Source of the DNA: Akkermansia muciniphila
GTDB lineage: Bacteria; Verrucomicrobiota; Verrucomicrobiia; Limisphaerales; UBA9464
Assembly (NCBI GenBank): GCA_945898055.1
Contig: CAMDGV010000021.1
Span: forward strand, 1-61,531
Length of the DNA stretch: 61,531 nt
Direction of reading: 5' to 3'
This document shows, in pieces, positions 9,701-16,175 of this stretch. How positions within the stretch are numbered: the first letter of the stretch is position 1; every line of letters begins with the position of its first letter. The notes beneath the pieces are model-generated. The model did not search any database and was not told where the DNA came from. It was given only the letters and a program-made list of their open reading frames with translations. The position numbers and the translations under genes were made by a program.

Positions 9701-10094
9701 CACGACATTGGAGCCCCTCATGAATCGCGGTGGCCAGAGAGGTGGCCCAAGTGAGCACAGAAGCCGTGACCTGGGTCAGGGGTTGATCGGAAGGAAGAGG
9801 GAAATGAGGATGCTTGGAGAGATCCGCAAGAGACTTGGCGATGGTCAAGCGGAGTTGATCAAAGTCGAAGCGAGCGCCTTGCCCAGCGGCGGCTTGTTCG
9901 ATCAGGTCGCGTAATTCGACCTCCTGAGAATGTGCGGCGATACCGGCATTGGCCGCCCAATGGTGCAGAATATAGTCCGTCGGACCGCGTCCTCCGGCGA
10001 TAATCCAGTGACGGGCACGGACATTGCAAATGGAAGCAAGTTCGTTACCGGCGGCCTGTAGCAGAGATTTAGGAGTTTCGGAGAGGTAAAGCAT
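6708..10094 (-). CDS. recC: Exodeoxyribonuclease V gamma subunit (RecC)
   Basis: About 1128 residues from the chosen ATG at 10092-10094. The frame is open to 10166, but the shorter form begins MLYLSETPKSLL, which lines up with the start of known RecC proteins. RecC has helicase-like folds without ATPase motifs, splits the duplex and reads Chi. Consistent with this, no Walker A is seen, while helicase-like segments such as ADLRLYAGVPARMILVVGLD and a C-terminal inactive nuclease-like region are present. The assignment leans on size, general resemblance and its place directly before recB. It is the first gene of the recCBD run and lies 114 bp after the YbjN-like gene. Confidence 0.88.
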   Translation of the reverse strand: MLYLSETPKSLLQAAGNELASICNVRARHWIIAGGRGPTDYILHHWAANAGIAAHSQEVELRDLIEQAAAGQGARFDFDQLRLTIAKSLADLSKHPHFPLPSDQPLTQVTASVLTWATSLATAIHEGLQCREPDNRWESGSFLESLVQHSPVQSLLHSHPGWLTDETFQTAALAWIQSWRTKGGLPHLWIVLHAALPARLFRRLLQLQSLLDSQAPNCLHLFILTPSREYWADLQVRSRTRHRGSGIATIAGTSDPDFHPGGLLWAFGRYSQDLQRQIADTLLGIGDGGIDLSSDSPPQSLLGRLQASCRASTPVPPDQRDPISPDDVSLTVHATHTTLRELEVCRDRILQALIDLKDLRHEQILILLANPKAQTLFLEAALGSDAESRLPFRLAGSSESVPSPFASTLIRLIETFRGRLTLDRLQALIENPMIADRFGLEERDSDGLRLVDWLSDAGFRWGVSSEHRRTFQAISEDRWNLLWALQRLGLGGVVEEGKRDSILHLPHLPTDLVPLERASGLGLVLLAKLARLVKAIEQAQKFWSQPVIRTLEAWNQALRKLVVDFTQTKDHIATQHSTTLQRQILPALQRASGDSIELDASGYLRILSEKLTSLNLSSSRGIGGVQVADLRLYAGVPARMILVVGLDDGTFPRRDDRPDWHPLSYSAATGDPSQRDADRHALLLAILSCSDRLVLSYQGHSDEDAKERPPSTALADLLGAIDQTAVSSTLNQLPHAEILFHHPLNGFAPEAFQSDLPQKAQGKRAVDYKAAQALMLRSGLPAYPGPWSLPLPKEIVCNPTVADLRTLLKEPQLLFTARLGVQLREEPDALHGDDLISPDGLQKWALKDQLLIAKIEGADISHLQGVLHASGKIPRAFLGSDLFDKILDELPETQHFKASCRVTQTHRFLLQDPFNDGDPVWVEGAPRAGWYRQPHSESVFFYSASSCVHTELFHRELHFGFESLALVASQSTQDPHPLKHAVAAFSNKKTLSLTLPDPEQARQLLGRLLALHRLAREYPLPFWPKTAAAILKIAPTNPPPSDTLRNRALAKGLLHWTQDSFIGSDAAAKKPASRYTFRGCPDPFDWSPKSLPDWLPFPEAPFAWRTLGFIDAWKNSLNFTKSKDSSNV

Positions 10095-10208
10095 AGGTCG
10101 TCGGTGGGAAATTGAGTCGAGTCGTGCAAGGCCGTAGGTTGGATTGAGCGCACGAGTAAGCGTCAAGCCGCAGAAGATTTTCTAAGGGGAAATCGACCGA
10201 GAGAGCCG

Positions 10209-10706
10209 TTATTCAGTCTCTTTGCCGGGCTTCTTCGTGGTCAACTTCATGAACTCCGCTTCTCCTTGTTCCACCGCTTGTTCCGGATGAGCGTCGCGGT
10301 AGAGGACGCTCATGAGTGCAGGATAAAAACCATCAACCGTCTGAAGACAGAGAAGAATAAATTGGGCCAACCGAGGCAGGTTGAGTTCTCCATTTTGGGC
10401 ATCAATATCGATTTGGAAACAAAGTTCACCGTCGCGGTGGTCCATGAGGAAACGACCTCGATTTAGGCCCCAATTGATGCGACCTAAGAATTCTGCGACC
10501 GATGGACGTCGATCAAGGGGAACTCGGTTGGGCAGACGCCCTGAAATCGAGATGCTTTCCCCTTCATCATCACTGGTGAAGAAGAGAGGAAGAGCGAGAT
10601 GGGTCAGAGTAATACTGGCACCGAGTATCGACTCATCATTTAAAGAGTAACTGTCGACTTCGTGCTCGGTGAGATGAGTTTTAATGATTTGGAGGATCGG
10701 TTTCAT
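10209..10706 (-). CDS. YbjN-like (sensory transduction regulator) family protein
   Basis: 165 residues from the ATG at 10704-10706. An 18-codon upstream extension is open but starts inside the likely leader. The core with RFLMDHRDGELCFQIDID and a C-terminal helix (LAQFILLCLQTVDGFYPAL) matches the YbjN fold, which resembles type III secretion chaperones. The family is poorly characterised, with YbjN in enterobacteria linked to motility and stress responses. It sits between a WYL regulator and recC, all on the minus strand, with 85 and 114 bp gaps. The acidic and Lys-rich C-terminus looks disordered. A role in controlling RecBCD is only a guess from position. Confidence 0.6.
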   Translation of the reverse strand: MKPILQIIKTHLTEHEVDSYSLNDESILGASITLTHLALPLFFTSDDEGESISISGRLPNRVPLDRRPSVAEFLGRINWGLNRGRFLMDHRDGELCFQIDIDAQNGELNLPRLAQFILLCLQTVDGFYPALMSVLYRDAHPEQAVEQGEAEFMKLTTKKPGKETE

Positions 10707-10737
10707 CGTTGAGGCCTTGTCCGTTTCTATAAAGTGA

Positions 10738-10748
10738 GTGTGGCACAC
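10738..10748. promoter_or_regulatory. Palindrome in the leader of the YbjN-like gene
   Basis: GTGTGGCACAC is a perfect palindrome around a central G, placed 32 bp before the YbjN-like start and just after the WYL regulator gene. It could be an operator, perhaps for that regulator, but only one copy was noticed and half-sites this short arise by chance. Confidence 0.25.
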
Positions 10749-10791
10749 GTCCGATGACAAGGGATGTCACCAGAGCAAAATTTCTAAAAAA

Positions 10792-11787
10792 TTATGGAGT
10801 AGAATAGCGTTGGCTCAGTTCCTGAGAAATTTTCTGAAGGGAATGTCGGAGCTGTACTGGTTGGCGCACCGTGGCATGAGTGCCCCAACTGAGGAGCCAT
10901 CGTTCGACTTCGGCGAGGCTATTAAGGTGAAGGCTGAGGCGGAACCCGCCATCGGAGAGTGGGGTGAGTTCTTGAGAAGAGTGCCATTTACGTTCGCGAA
11001 CCAGTTGCCCTGCCCAGACGTCGAAGTCCACCACTACCTCAAAATCTCCGGTGGACTGAAAAATCCCGAAGCTGCCTTTTAAATGGGTTTCGATGGTAAA
11101 GGTGGCGGGCAGATTAAAAGATTCAGCGGTGAGAGTTACCGAGTGGATTCGGGATAGAGCAAAATTTCGGAGGGCGTTTTTTGAGACATCGTGAGCAATG
11201 AGATACCAGCGGTTATCGACGCAGGCGAGATGGTACGGATGAGCGAGGCGAGGAAGGGCTTTTTCGGCACCAAGATTTTTATAGAAAAAGCGGACAACCC
11301 GTCGGTCCTGAAGAGCGAGACTAATATTTTGAAAGCAATCGAGATCGGTTTCATCCGGTGCAAACGGGTGAAAAGAAAGTGTTTGTTCGAGATGCCCAAG
11401 AGAGAGTGTATGTTGTTGATCGAGTTGGGCGGTTAGTTTGCGAAAAGCGGTTTGAAGAGGCTGTTCGAAAGGGGAGCCTTGATATTGGGCAATGGCCTTG
11501 TGAGCGACAAGAAGGGCAAATATTTCGGCTTCAGTGATGGGTAAACTAGGAAATTTATCCACCGGATCTGTGTAGCGATAGCCGCCGTGTTTAGTGCTAT
11601 ATTCGATGGGCAAATTAAGGCGATGTCGCATAAAATCGACATCGCGTTTGATGGTTCGAGGTGAGACTTCAGCTTCGCGCGAGAGTTGACTACAGCTTGG
11701 GAATTTGCCTGCTTTGAGGTGCTCATGAAGGCGTATCATCCTCTCGAAAGGTGGGCGCGAGTGGAGATGCGAAGCGACCTTGGGCAT
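10792..11787 (-). CDS. YafY-type HTH and WYL domain transcriptional regulator
   Basis: 331 residues. The N-terminus is a DeoR/HTH_11-like winged helix (about 15-70) with LSREAEVSPRTIKRDVDFMRH as the recognition region. The middle carries the WYL domain: RVVRFFYKNLG, LAHPYHLACVDNRWYLIAHD and FALSRIHSVTL, about 155-225. A WCX-like C-terminal extension follows. WYL regulators bind ligands, including single-stranded DNA or nucleotides in some members, and often control DNA-damage or phage-defence genes. Here the gene is followed on the same strand by the YbjN-like gene and recCBD, so control of RecBCD is plausible but inferred. The ATG at 11785-11787 is preceded by a perfect TTGACA box. Confidence 0.85.
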   Translation of the reverse strand: MPKVASHLHSRPPFERMIRLHEHLKAGKFPSCSQLSREAEVSPRTIKRDVDFMRHRLNLPIEYSTKHGGYRYTDPVDKFPSLPITEAEIFALLVAHKAIAQYQGSPFEQPLQTAFRKLTAQLDQQHTLSLGHLEQTLSFHPFAPDETDLDCFQNISLALQDRRVVRFFYKNLGAEKALPRLAHPYHLACVDNRWYLIAHDVSKNALRNFALSRIHSVTLTAESFNLPATFTIETHLKGSFGIFQSTGDFEVVVDFDVWAGQLVRERKWHSSQELTPLSDGGFRLSLHLNSLAEVERWLLSWGTHATVRQPVQLRHSLQKISQELSQRYSTP

Positions 11788-11800
11788 AGGAATATTTCAC

Positions 11801-11830
11801 AAATTTCAACGAGGGATCAACTCATGTCAA
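11801..11830 (-). promoter_or_regulatory. Possible promoter of the WYL regulator gene
   Basis: On the minus strand a perfect -35 box TTGACA lies at 11825-11830, about 40 bp before the start codon. The -10 candidates 16-18 bp further on are AT-rich but match TATAAT poorly. It is reported for the -35 box. Confidence 0.3.
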
Positions 11831-11865
11831 ACGGGTCCTTTCCAATTCTTAAGTAGATGGGTGTT

Positions 11866-11900
11866 TTACTAAAAAAGAGGGCGACTCAGATGAGTCGCCC
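11866..11900 (-). terminator. Rho-independent terminator after secDF
   Basis: GGGCGACTCA at 11879-11888 and its complement TGAGTCGCCC at 11891-11900 form a 10-bp stem with a 2-nt spacer. Read on the minus strand the stem is followed by TCTTTTTTAG. It lies 31 bp beyond the secDF stop. Confidence 0.85.
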
Positions 11901-11931
11901 CCTTTTATGAAAGGAATGGTTCTTTTGCGAA

Positions 11932-14487
11932 TTAGACGGTGCTCGGCTTGTTAGAGGCAGCACCAACGGGTGAGACCGTGCCCAGGCTCGGGCGTAGACC
12001 CTTATGCCACCAATAAACCAGTGCGCTGGCGATATAGATAGAGGAGTAAGTGCCAGTGATAATACCCACCAAGAAAGTGAAGGCAAAGTCGTTGATTGCA
12101 CCACCACCAAAGACATACAAAGCCATCGTAGCTATGAAGGTCGTACCTGAGGTAATGATTGTCCGACTCAGGGTTTGGTTCAGGGCGCGGTTAATAAGAT
12201 CCTTGAAAGAGCCACCGACACCCGTCTTCAGATCTTCGCGGATACGGTCAAAAATGACGATTGTATCATTGATAGAGAAACCGATGATGGTGAGAAGAGC
12301 GGCGACGAAGGTGGCATTGAACTGGCGACCATCGCTAAACAAGCCGGTCAGGCAATACCAACCGATAGTCATTAGGACGTCATGGCAGACAGCAACGACG
12401 GCGCCGACAGCGAAACTGAATTCGTAGCGGAAGGCGACATAGACCAAAATGCCAAAGAGAGCCATAATCGAGGCGGTGATGGCTGATTTTTGGATTTCTT
12501 TGCCGATAGTTGGCCCGACGGAATCAAGTCGGACTCGTTCGAACTTCGAACTGGGGAACGAAGTTTGAAGAGCTTGTTCAACCTTACCACCGGTATCTTT
12601 GGCGGAGGTGACCGATAAGTAATCTTTCTTGGAAGTTCCGGCCCCTTCGGCCTGATATTGGATGCGGGTTTCACCGATCTTTAGTTTCTCGAGTTCGGGA
12701 CGAATTTTTTCGACATCTATTTTTTGGACGAAGCGAAGTTGAAGTTCGTCGCCACCGGCGAATTCGATCCCGAGGAGATTAGATCCACGACCGAAGATGC
12801 CATAGCCGCAACCGATTATGATGAGAAGCCATGAAGCGACGAAGGCGGGTGTAGCCCATTTTAGGAACTCAATACGAGTGCCTCGAATGATATTAAGCAT
12901 TGATAAGGACTTGAGAAGGTCTTTGGCGACGAGGAAGTCGAAGATCAACCGAGTGACCACCAGAGCGGTGAACATCGAGACGCAGAGGCCGACCGTCAGG
13001 GCGATACCGAAGCCTTTGATCGGGCCAGTGCCGAGGACGATCAGCAAGACCGAGGAGATGAGCGTGGTGAGGTTTGAATCGAAGATGGTTCCGAACGCTT
13101 TGTCATAACCGCCGGAGATAGCTCCACGAATGGATTTACCCAAGGCGAGTTCTTCACGCATCCGCTCGTAGATTAGGACGTTGGCATCGACCGCCATGCC
13201 AACGGTGAGGACGATACCGGCGATGCCTGGGAGAGTGAAGGTAACGTCGAGTGAGCACATCACCCCCAGCATGATAATGATGTTGAGGATCAGTGCGATA
13301 TTGGCGACGAAGCCGGCGGACCGATAATAGACCAACATGAAGAAGGCAACCGCGAGGACACCAACAATAGCTGCCATGCGACCGGAGGCGATAGAATCGG
13401 CACCGAGCGAGGGGTCGACGCTCCGTTCCTCTTGAATGGTGAGGGGAGCTTGCAGGGGGTTTTCGAGGGCGGTAGCTAATTCGAAGGCTTCCTTATCGGA
13501 GAAGTTTCCGGTGATTTGACCATGGCCTCCGACGATAGCCCCATTAATTCGAGGAGCGGAGACGACTTCACCATCGAGGATGATGGCGAGCCGTTGTCCG
13601 ATGGCCGCCTGAGTGATTTCAGCAAAGAGACTGGCCCCTTGCGAATTCAAGGAGAAGCTAACGTACGGGGAACCGGTGGCGGGTTCGTGACCGACGCCAG
13701 CGCTTTCTAAATGACGGCCAGTCAGACCGCGTTCAGAAGTCCGTTTGACCAGAATAGGATATTGAACTTTTTGACCTGGAGTCTGGCTCGGGCCCATTTC
13801 GAACATTCGAACATAGCCCGGCGGAACTACGCCCCGTCCCAACTGTGCTGCGCTGTCGGGGTGGACCATACGGAATTCGAGAAATGCCGCTTTTTGGATC
13901 TGTTCGCGGGCAACCGCCTTGGAAGCTTCGCTGAGACCGGGTAATTGCACTAAAATACGATTACCGCCCGCAGGAGCGATGACGGGTTCAGAGACACCGA
14001 AGCGATCCACCCGACGGCGGAGGACTTCCACTGCTTGCGAGGCAGTAAATTCGGCATTCAGCGCCACGCCTGGATTGGTTTGGGCTCGGCTCATATCCAT
14101 TTCCAGCAAGAATTGGGTGCCGCCTTGCAGATCGAGGCCGAGTCGGAACTGGCCCGCAGCGGCCCGTTGGACTCGGTTTAAAACGCCACGAACGGGATCA
14201 CGCTCGGTGGCAGCGTTGATGTAGTTCGACGGGAAGTAGCGGGTGATATCATTGGTGCCAATGGCTACGACCAAATTGGAATAGGTGAGGCTTGGAGAAT
14301 GTTCGACATTGGCGACTTCGAGTTTTTTTGCTCGGTCGATAATGTTGCTAAATTCTTTATCTTGAGTCGCCGATTCGTTGTCGAAGGTTTCGACCAAATT
14401 GTGTGCGGTCCAAGGGTAAAGCTCTGAGAGGGACCAAGCCAAAAGAAAGAGGACGAGAAGGAGTTTGTAGAGATCTCTGCGTTTCAT
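11932..14487 (-). CDS. secDF: Fused protein translocase subunit SecDF
   Basis: 851 residues joining SecD and SecF in one chain. The SecD part begins with a membrane anchor (residues 8-25), then the D1 motif LGLDLQGGTQFLLE near 120, a long periplasmic domain with RVDRFGVSEPVI, and six-helix RND-type membrane segments with DANVLIYERMREE. The SecF part starts near 530 with LLGIEFAGGDELQLRF and has its own helices ending in NDTIVIFDRIREDL. SecDF uses the proton gradient to pull secreted proteins out of the SecYEG channel. Fused forms occur in Bacillus and many PVC and Bacteroidota genomes. It lies 24 bp after yajC and is followed by a strong terminator. Confidence 0.97.
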   Translation of the reverse strand: MKRRDLYKLLLVLFLLAWSLSELYPWTAHNLVETFDNESATQDKEFSNIIDRAKKLEVANVEHSPSLTYSNLVVAIGTNDITRYFPSNYINAATERDPVRGVLNRVQRAAAGQFRLGLDLQGGTQFLLEMDMSRAQTNPGVALNAEFTASQAVEVLRRRVDRFGVSEPVIAPAGGNRILVQLPGLSEASKAVAREQIQKAAFLEFRMVHPDSAAQLGRGVVPPGYVRMFEMGPSQTPGQKVQYPILVKRTSERGLTGRHLESAGVGHEPATGSPYVSFSLNSQGASLFAEITQAAIGQRLAIILDGEVVSAPRINGAIVGGHGQITGNFSDKEAFELATALENPLQAPLTIQEERSVDPSLGADSIASGRMAAIVGVLAVAFFMLVYYRSAGFVANIALILNIIIMLGVMCSLDVTFTLPGIAGIVLTVGMAVDANVLIYERMREELALGKSIRGAISGGYDKAFGTIFDSNLTTLISSVLLIVLGTGPIKGFGIALTVGLCVSMFTALVVTRLIFDFLVAKDLLKSLSMLNIIRGTRIEFLKWATPAFVASWLLIIIGCGYGIFGRGSNLLGIEFAGGDELQLRFVQKIDVEKIRPELEKLKIGETRIQYQAEGAGTSKKDYLSVTSAKDTGGKVEQALQTSFPSSKFERVRLDSVGPTIGKEIQKSAITASIMALFGILVYVAFRYEFSFAVGAVVAVCHDVLMTIGWYCLTGLFSDGRQFNATFVAALLTIIGFSINDTIVIFDRIREDLKTGVGGSFKDLINRALNQTLSRTIITSGTTFIATMALYVFGGGAINDFAFTFLVGIITGTYSSIYIASALVYWWHKGLRPSLGTVSPVGAASNKPSTV

Positions 14488-14511
14488 GCGTAGGTCAGGG
14501 TAGTAATTAAA

Positions 14512-14853
14512 TCAGTTGGTGGCACGTTCTGTAACCTCAGTGACAGAGGACTTTGTGACTTCCATTTTAGAGTCGCCAGAGCGAAGTGTGACGGTGTTGT
14601 CCTTGAGACTCACCACAACCCCGACAATACCGGAGGAGGTGGTGATCCGGTCGCCCGCTTTGAGTCCTTTCAGCATCTGGCTTTGTTCCTTCGCTTTTTT
14701 TTGCTGAGGGCGAATCAGCATCACATAGAAAATAAGAACGAAAAACACCATCATGCCAATCTGCATGAAAGTGTTTTTCTTGATTTCTTCAGGTGAGGCC
14801 CCTGGTTGGGGACCACTCAAGGCGAGGAAGGAGAAAATTCGGTTGGACAACAT
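14512..14853 (-). CDS. yajC: Preprotein translocase subunit YajC
   Basis: About 113 residues from the ATG at 14851-14853; an alternative ATG lies three codons earlier (14862). One transmembrane helix (MQIGMMVFFVLIFYVMLI) is followed by the family hallmark RPQQKKAKEQ and a cytoplasmic domain with LKAGDRITTSSGIVGVV. YajC associates with SecDF. The gene order yajC-secDF on one strand, with a 24-bp gap, is the usual one. A glycine and proline-rich stretch before the helix is slightly longer than in E. coli. Confidence 0.95.
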   Translation of the reverse strand: MLSNRIFSFLALSGPQPGASPEEIKKNTFMQIGMMVFFVLIFYVMLIRPQQKKAKEQSQMLKGLKAGDRITTSSGIVGVVVSLKDNTVTLRSGDSKMEVTKSSVTEVTERATN

Positions 14854-14917
14854 GACTTGCAAAGGATTGGCGAGACTAGAGAGGTCAATGCCTTTGGCAA
14901 GCGCCCGTTCTGTTGGT

Positions 14918-14926
14918 TGCTATAAT
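14918..14926 (+). promoter_or_regulatory. Extended -10 promoter element before the 14988 gene
   Basis: TGCTATAAT combines a perfect -10 hexamer with the TGn extension. It lies 62 bp before the start of the 14988 gene. The only -35-like box, TTGGCA at 14895-14900, is 20 bp away, which is long, so the extended -10 would carry recognition. Confidence 0.45.
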
Positions 14927-14987
14927 TTCGAAAAATAAAATTTCGTTTTAAGCGAGTCTTGCGAGTGTCGATGCGTAGTCTTGACCC

Positions 14988-15518
14988 ATGAAATTGACAG
15001 AGTTAAGGCTGGGTCAACGGGTAATTCATCCTCAGTACGGCGAGGGTGAAGTTCGAGCAATCAATGAATTTGCCGCCGAAATTCTTTTTCGAGAGGGTAG
15101 GAAGCCAGTGGACCCTGAGGCTGCATCTTTGGCACCTTGCCAAGAATCAGCGGCTCCGACCACCCCCGGAGTTTCGATGGAAACATGGATAGCACAGGTC
15201 GTGGAAGCGACTGTGGAGCGTCTTGGAATTGAGCGGTCGAGTTCGGCGGTTCATGAATTGGCCGGTCGTTGGCGGGGTGGAACTTTGATTTTACGACCTG
15301 CCGATCCCCAAGTGCAGTCCAAAGAGGTCGAGCTCGATGTCTTTTTCGGTAAGATTGTGATGATGCGCAATCAACTCCGCGTACTGGAGCAGAAGATCAA
15401 TGGGAGCGAGGTGTTAAGTTCCGCAGACAAATTCGATTGGCAGCAATATCTCACCCGATGTTACGGATCAATGACCACCTTTAACCTGCTTTTTAAGGAC
15501 AAAGAATCAGGATTCTAA
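14988..15518 (+). CDS. Hypothetical protein with an N-terminal UvrD/CarD-like small beta domain
   Basis: 176 residues and no confident family. The first 40 residues, with LGQRVIHPQYGEGEVRAI, resemble the small SH3/Tudor-like module seen at the C-terminus of UvrD/PcrA helicases and in CarD-like proteins, which contacts RNA polymerase or nucleic acids. The rest is mixed helix and strand without motifs I recognise and has no signal peptide or membrane segment. It is transcribed divergently from yajC. It may be a verrucomicrobial conserved hypothetical. Any link to transcription or repair is inferred from the short N-terminal resemblance only. Confidence 0.7.
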   Translation: MKLTELRLGQRVIHPQYGEGEVRAINEFAAEILFREGRKPVDPEAASLAPCQESAAPTTPGVSMETWIAQVVEATVERLGIERSSSAVHELAGRWRGGTLILRPADPQVQSKEVELDVFFGKIVMMRNQLRVLEQKINGSEVLSSADKFDWQQYLTRCYGSMTTFNLLFKDKESGF

Positions 15519-15635
15519 GTGAGGAAATTTGACCTCTTACGAGGTGAGAACCGGAACTAAAGTGATTCGCTTGGAAGTTTTTAGGGTTTTAGACAAGTTC
15601 AGGGTTGATCTTGGGCTCTTTTTGCCAGACATCCC

Positions 15636-16175
15636 GTGGCGGTGAGGAACATCGTCTTTTTTGATTTAGAAACCCAGAGGTCGGCTGATGAGGTGGGTGG
15701 ATGGGATAATAAGCGAGAGATGGGAATGAGTTTGGGGGTTACTTACTCCACTGCCCGAGGCGGTTACGAGATTTACGATGAGTCTCGCGTGGATGATTTA
15801 ATTCGTGAATTGCAGAGAGCGGATTTGGTTGTTGGGTTTAACCAAGTGGGCTTCGATTATGAGGTTTTGCACGCCTATACCGTGTTTGATCTCACTCAAC
15901 TTCCTTCTCTAGACCTACTCGTGGTACTGACTGAGACCCTAAAGCATCGGCTCAAACTCGATTCTATCGCTGAAGCCACCTTTGGAGTTTCGAAGACGGC
16001 TGAGGGGCTTCAAGCGATAGAGTGGTTTCGAGAAGGGAAGATGTTGGAAATCGCTAAATACTGTTGTTTTGACGTGAAATTGACTCGGATGGTCTATGAG
16101 TTCGGAGCCGCTAATGGTCAGATTTTTTACAAAAACCGTTTCGGAACTCGGCTCAGCGTGGCGGTGAATTGGTAG
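15636..16175 (+). CDS. Stand-alone DEDDy 3'-5' exonuclease-like (RNase H fold) protein
   Basis: 179 residues starting at GTG 15636, the only start that keeps the first motif. The DnaQ-like acidic residues are visible: motif I FFDLET near residue 9, motif II GFNQVGFDYEVL near 67, and motif III YCCFDVKLT near 147, where Tyr-x3-Asp marks the DEDDy subgroup. Similar domains (YprB-like) are often joined to helicases, but here the domain is alone. The likely substrate is single-stranded DNA or RNA. The 3' end overlaps the convergent downstream gene by 23 bp. Confidence 0.75.
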   Translation: MAVRNIVFFDLETQRSADEVGGWDNKREMGMSLGVTYSTARGGYEIYDESRVDDLIRELQRADLVVGFNQVGFDYEVLHAYTVFDLTQLPSLDLLVVLTETLKHRLKLDSIAEATFGVSKTAEGLQAIEWFREGKMLEIAKYCCFDVKLTRMVYEFGAANGQIFYKNRFGTRLSVAVNW

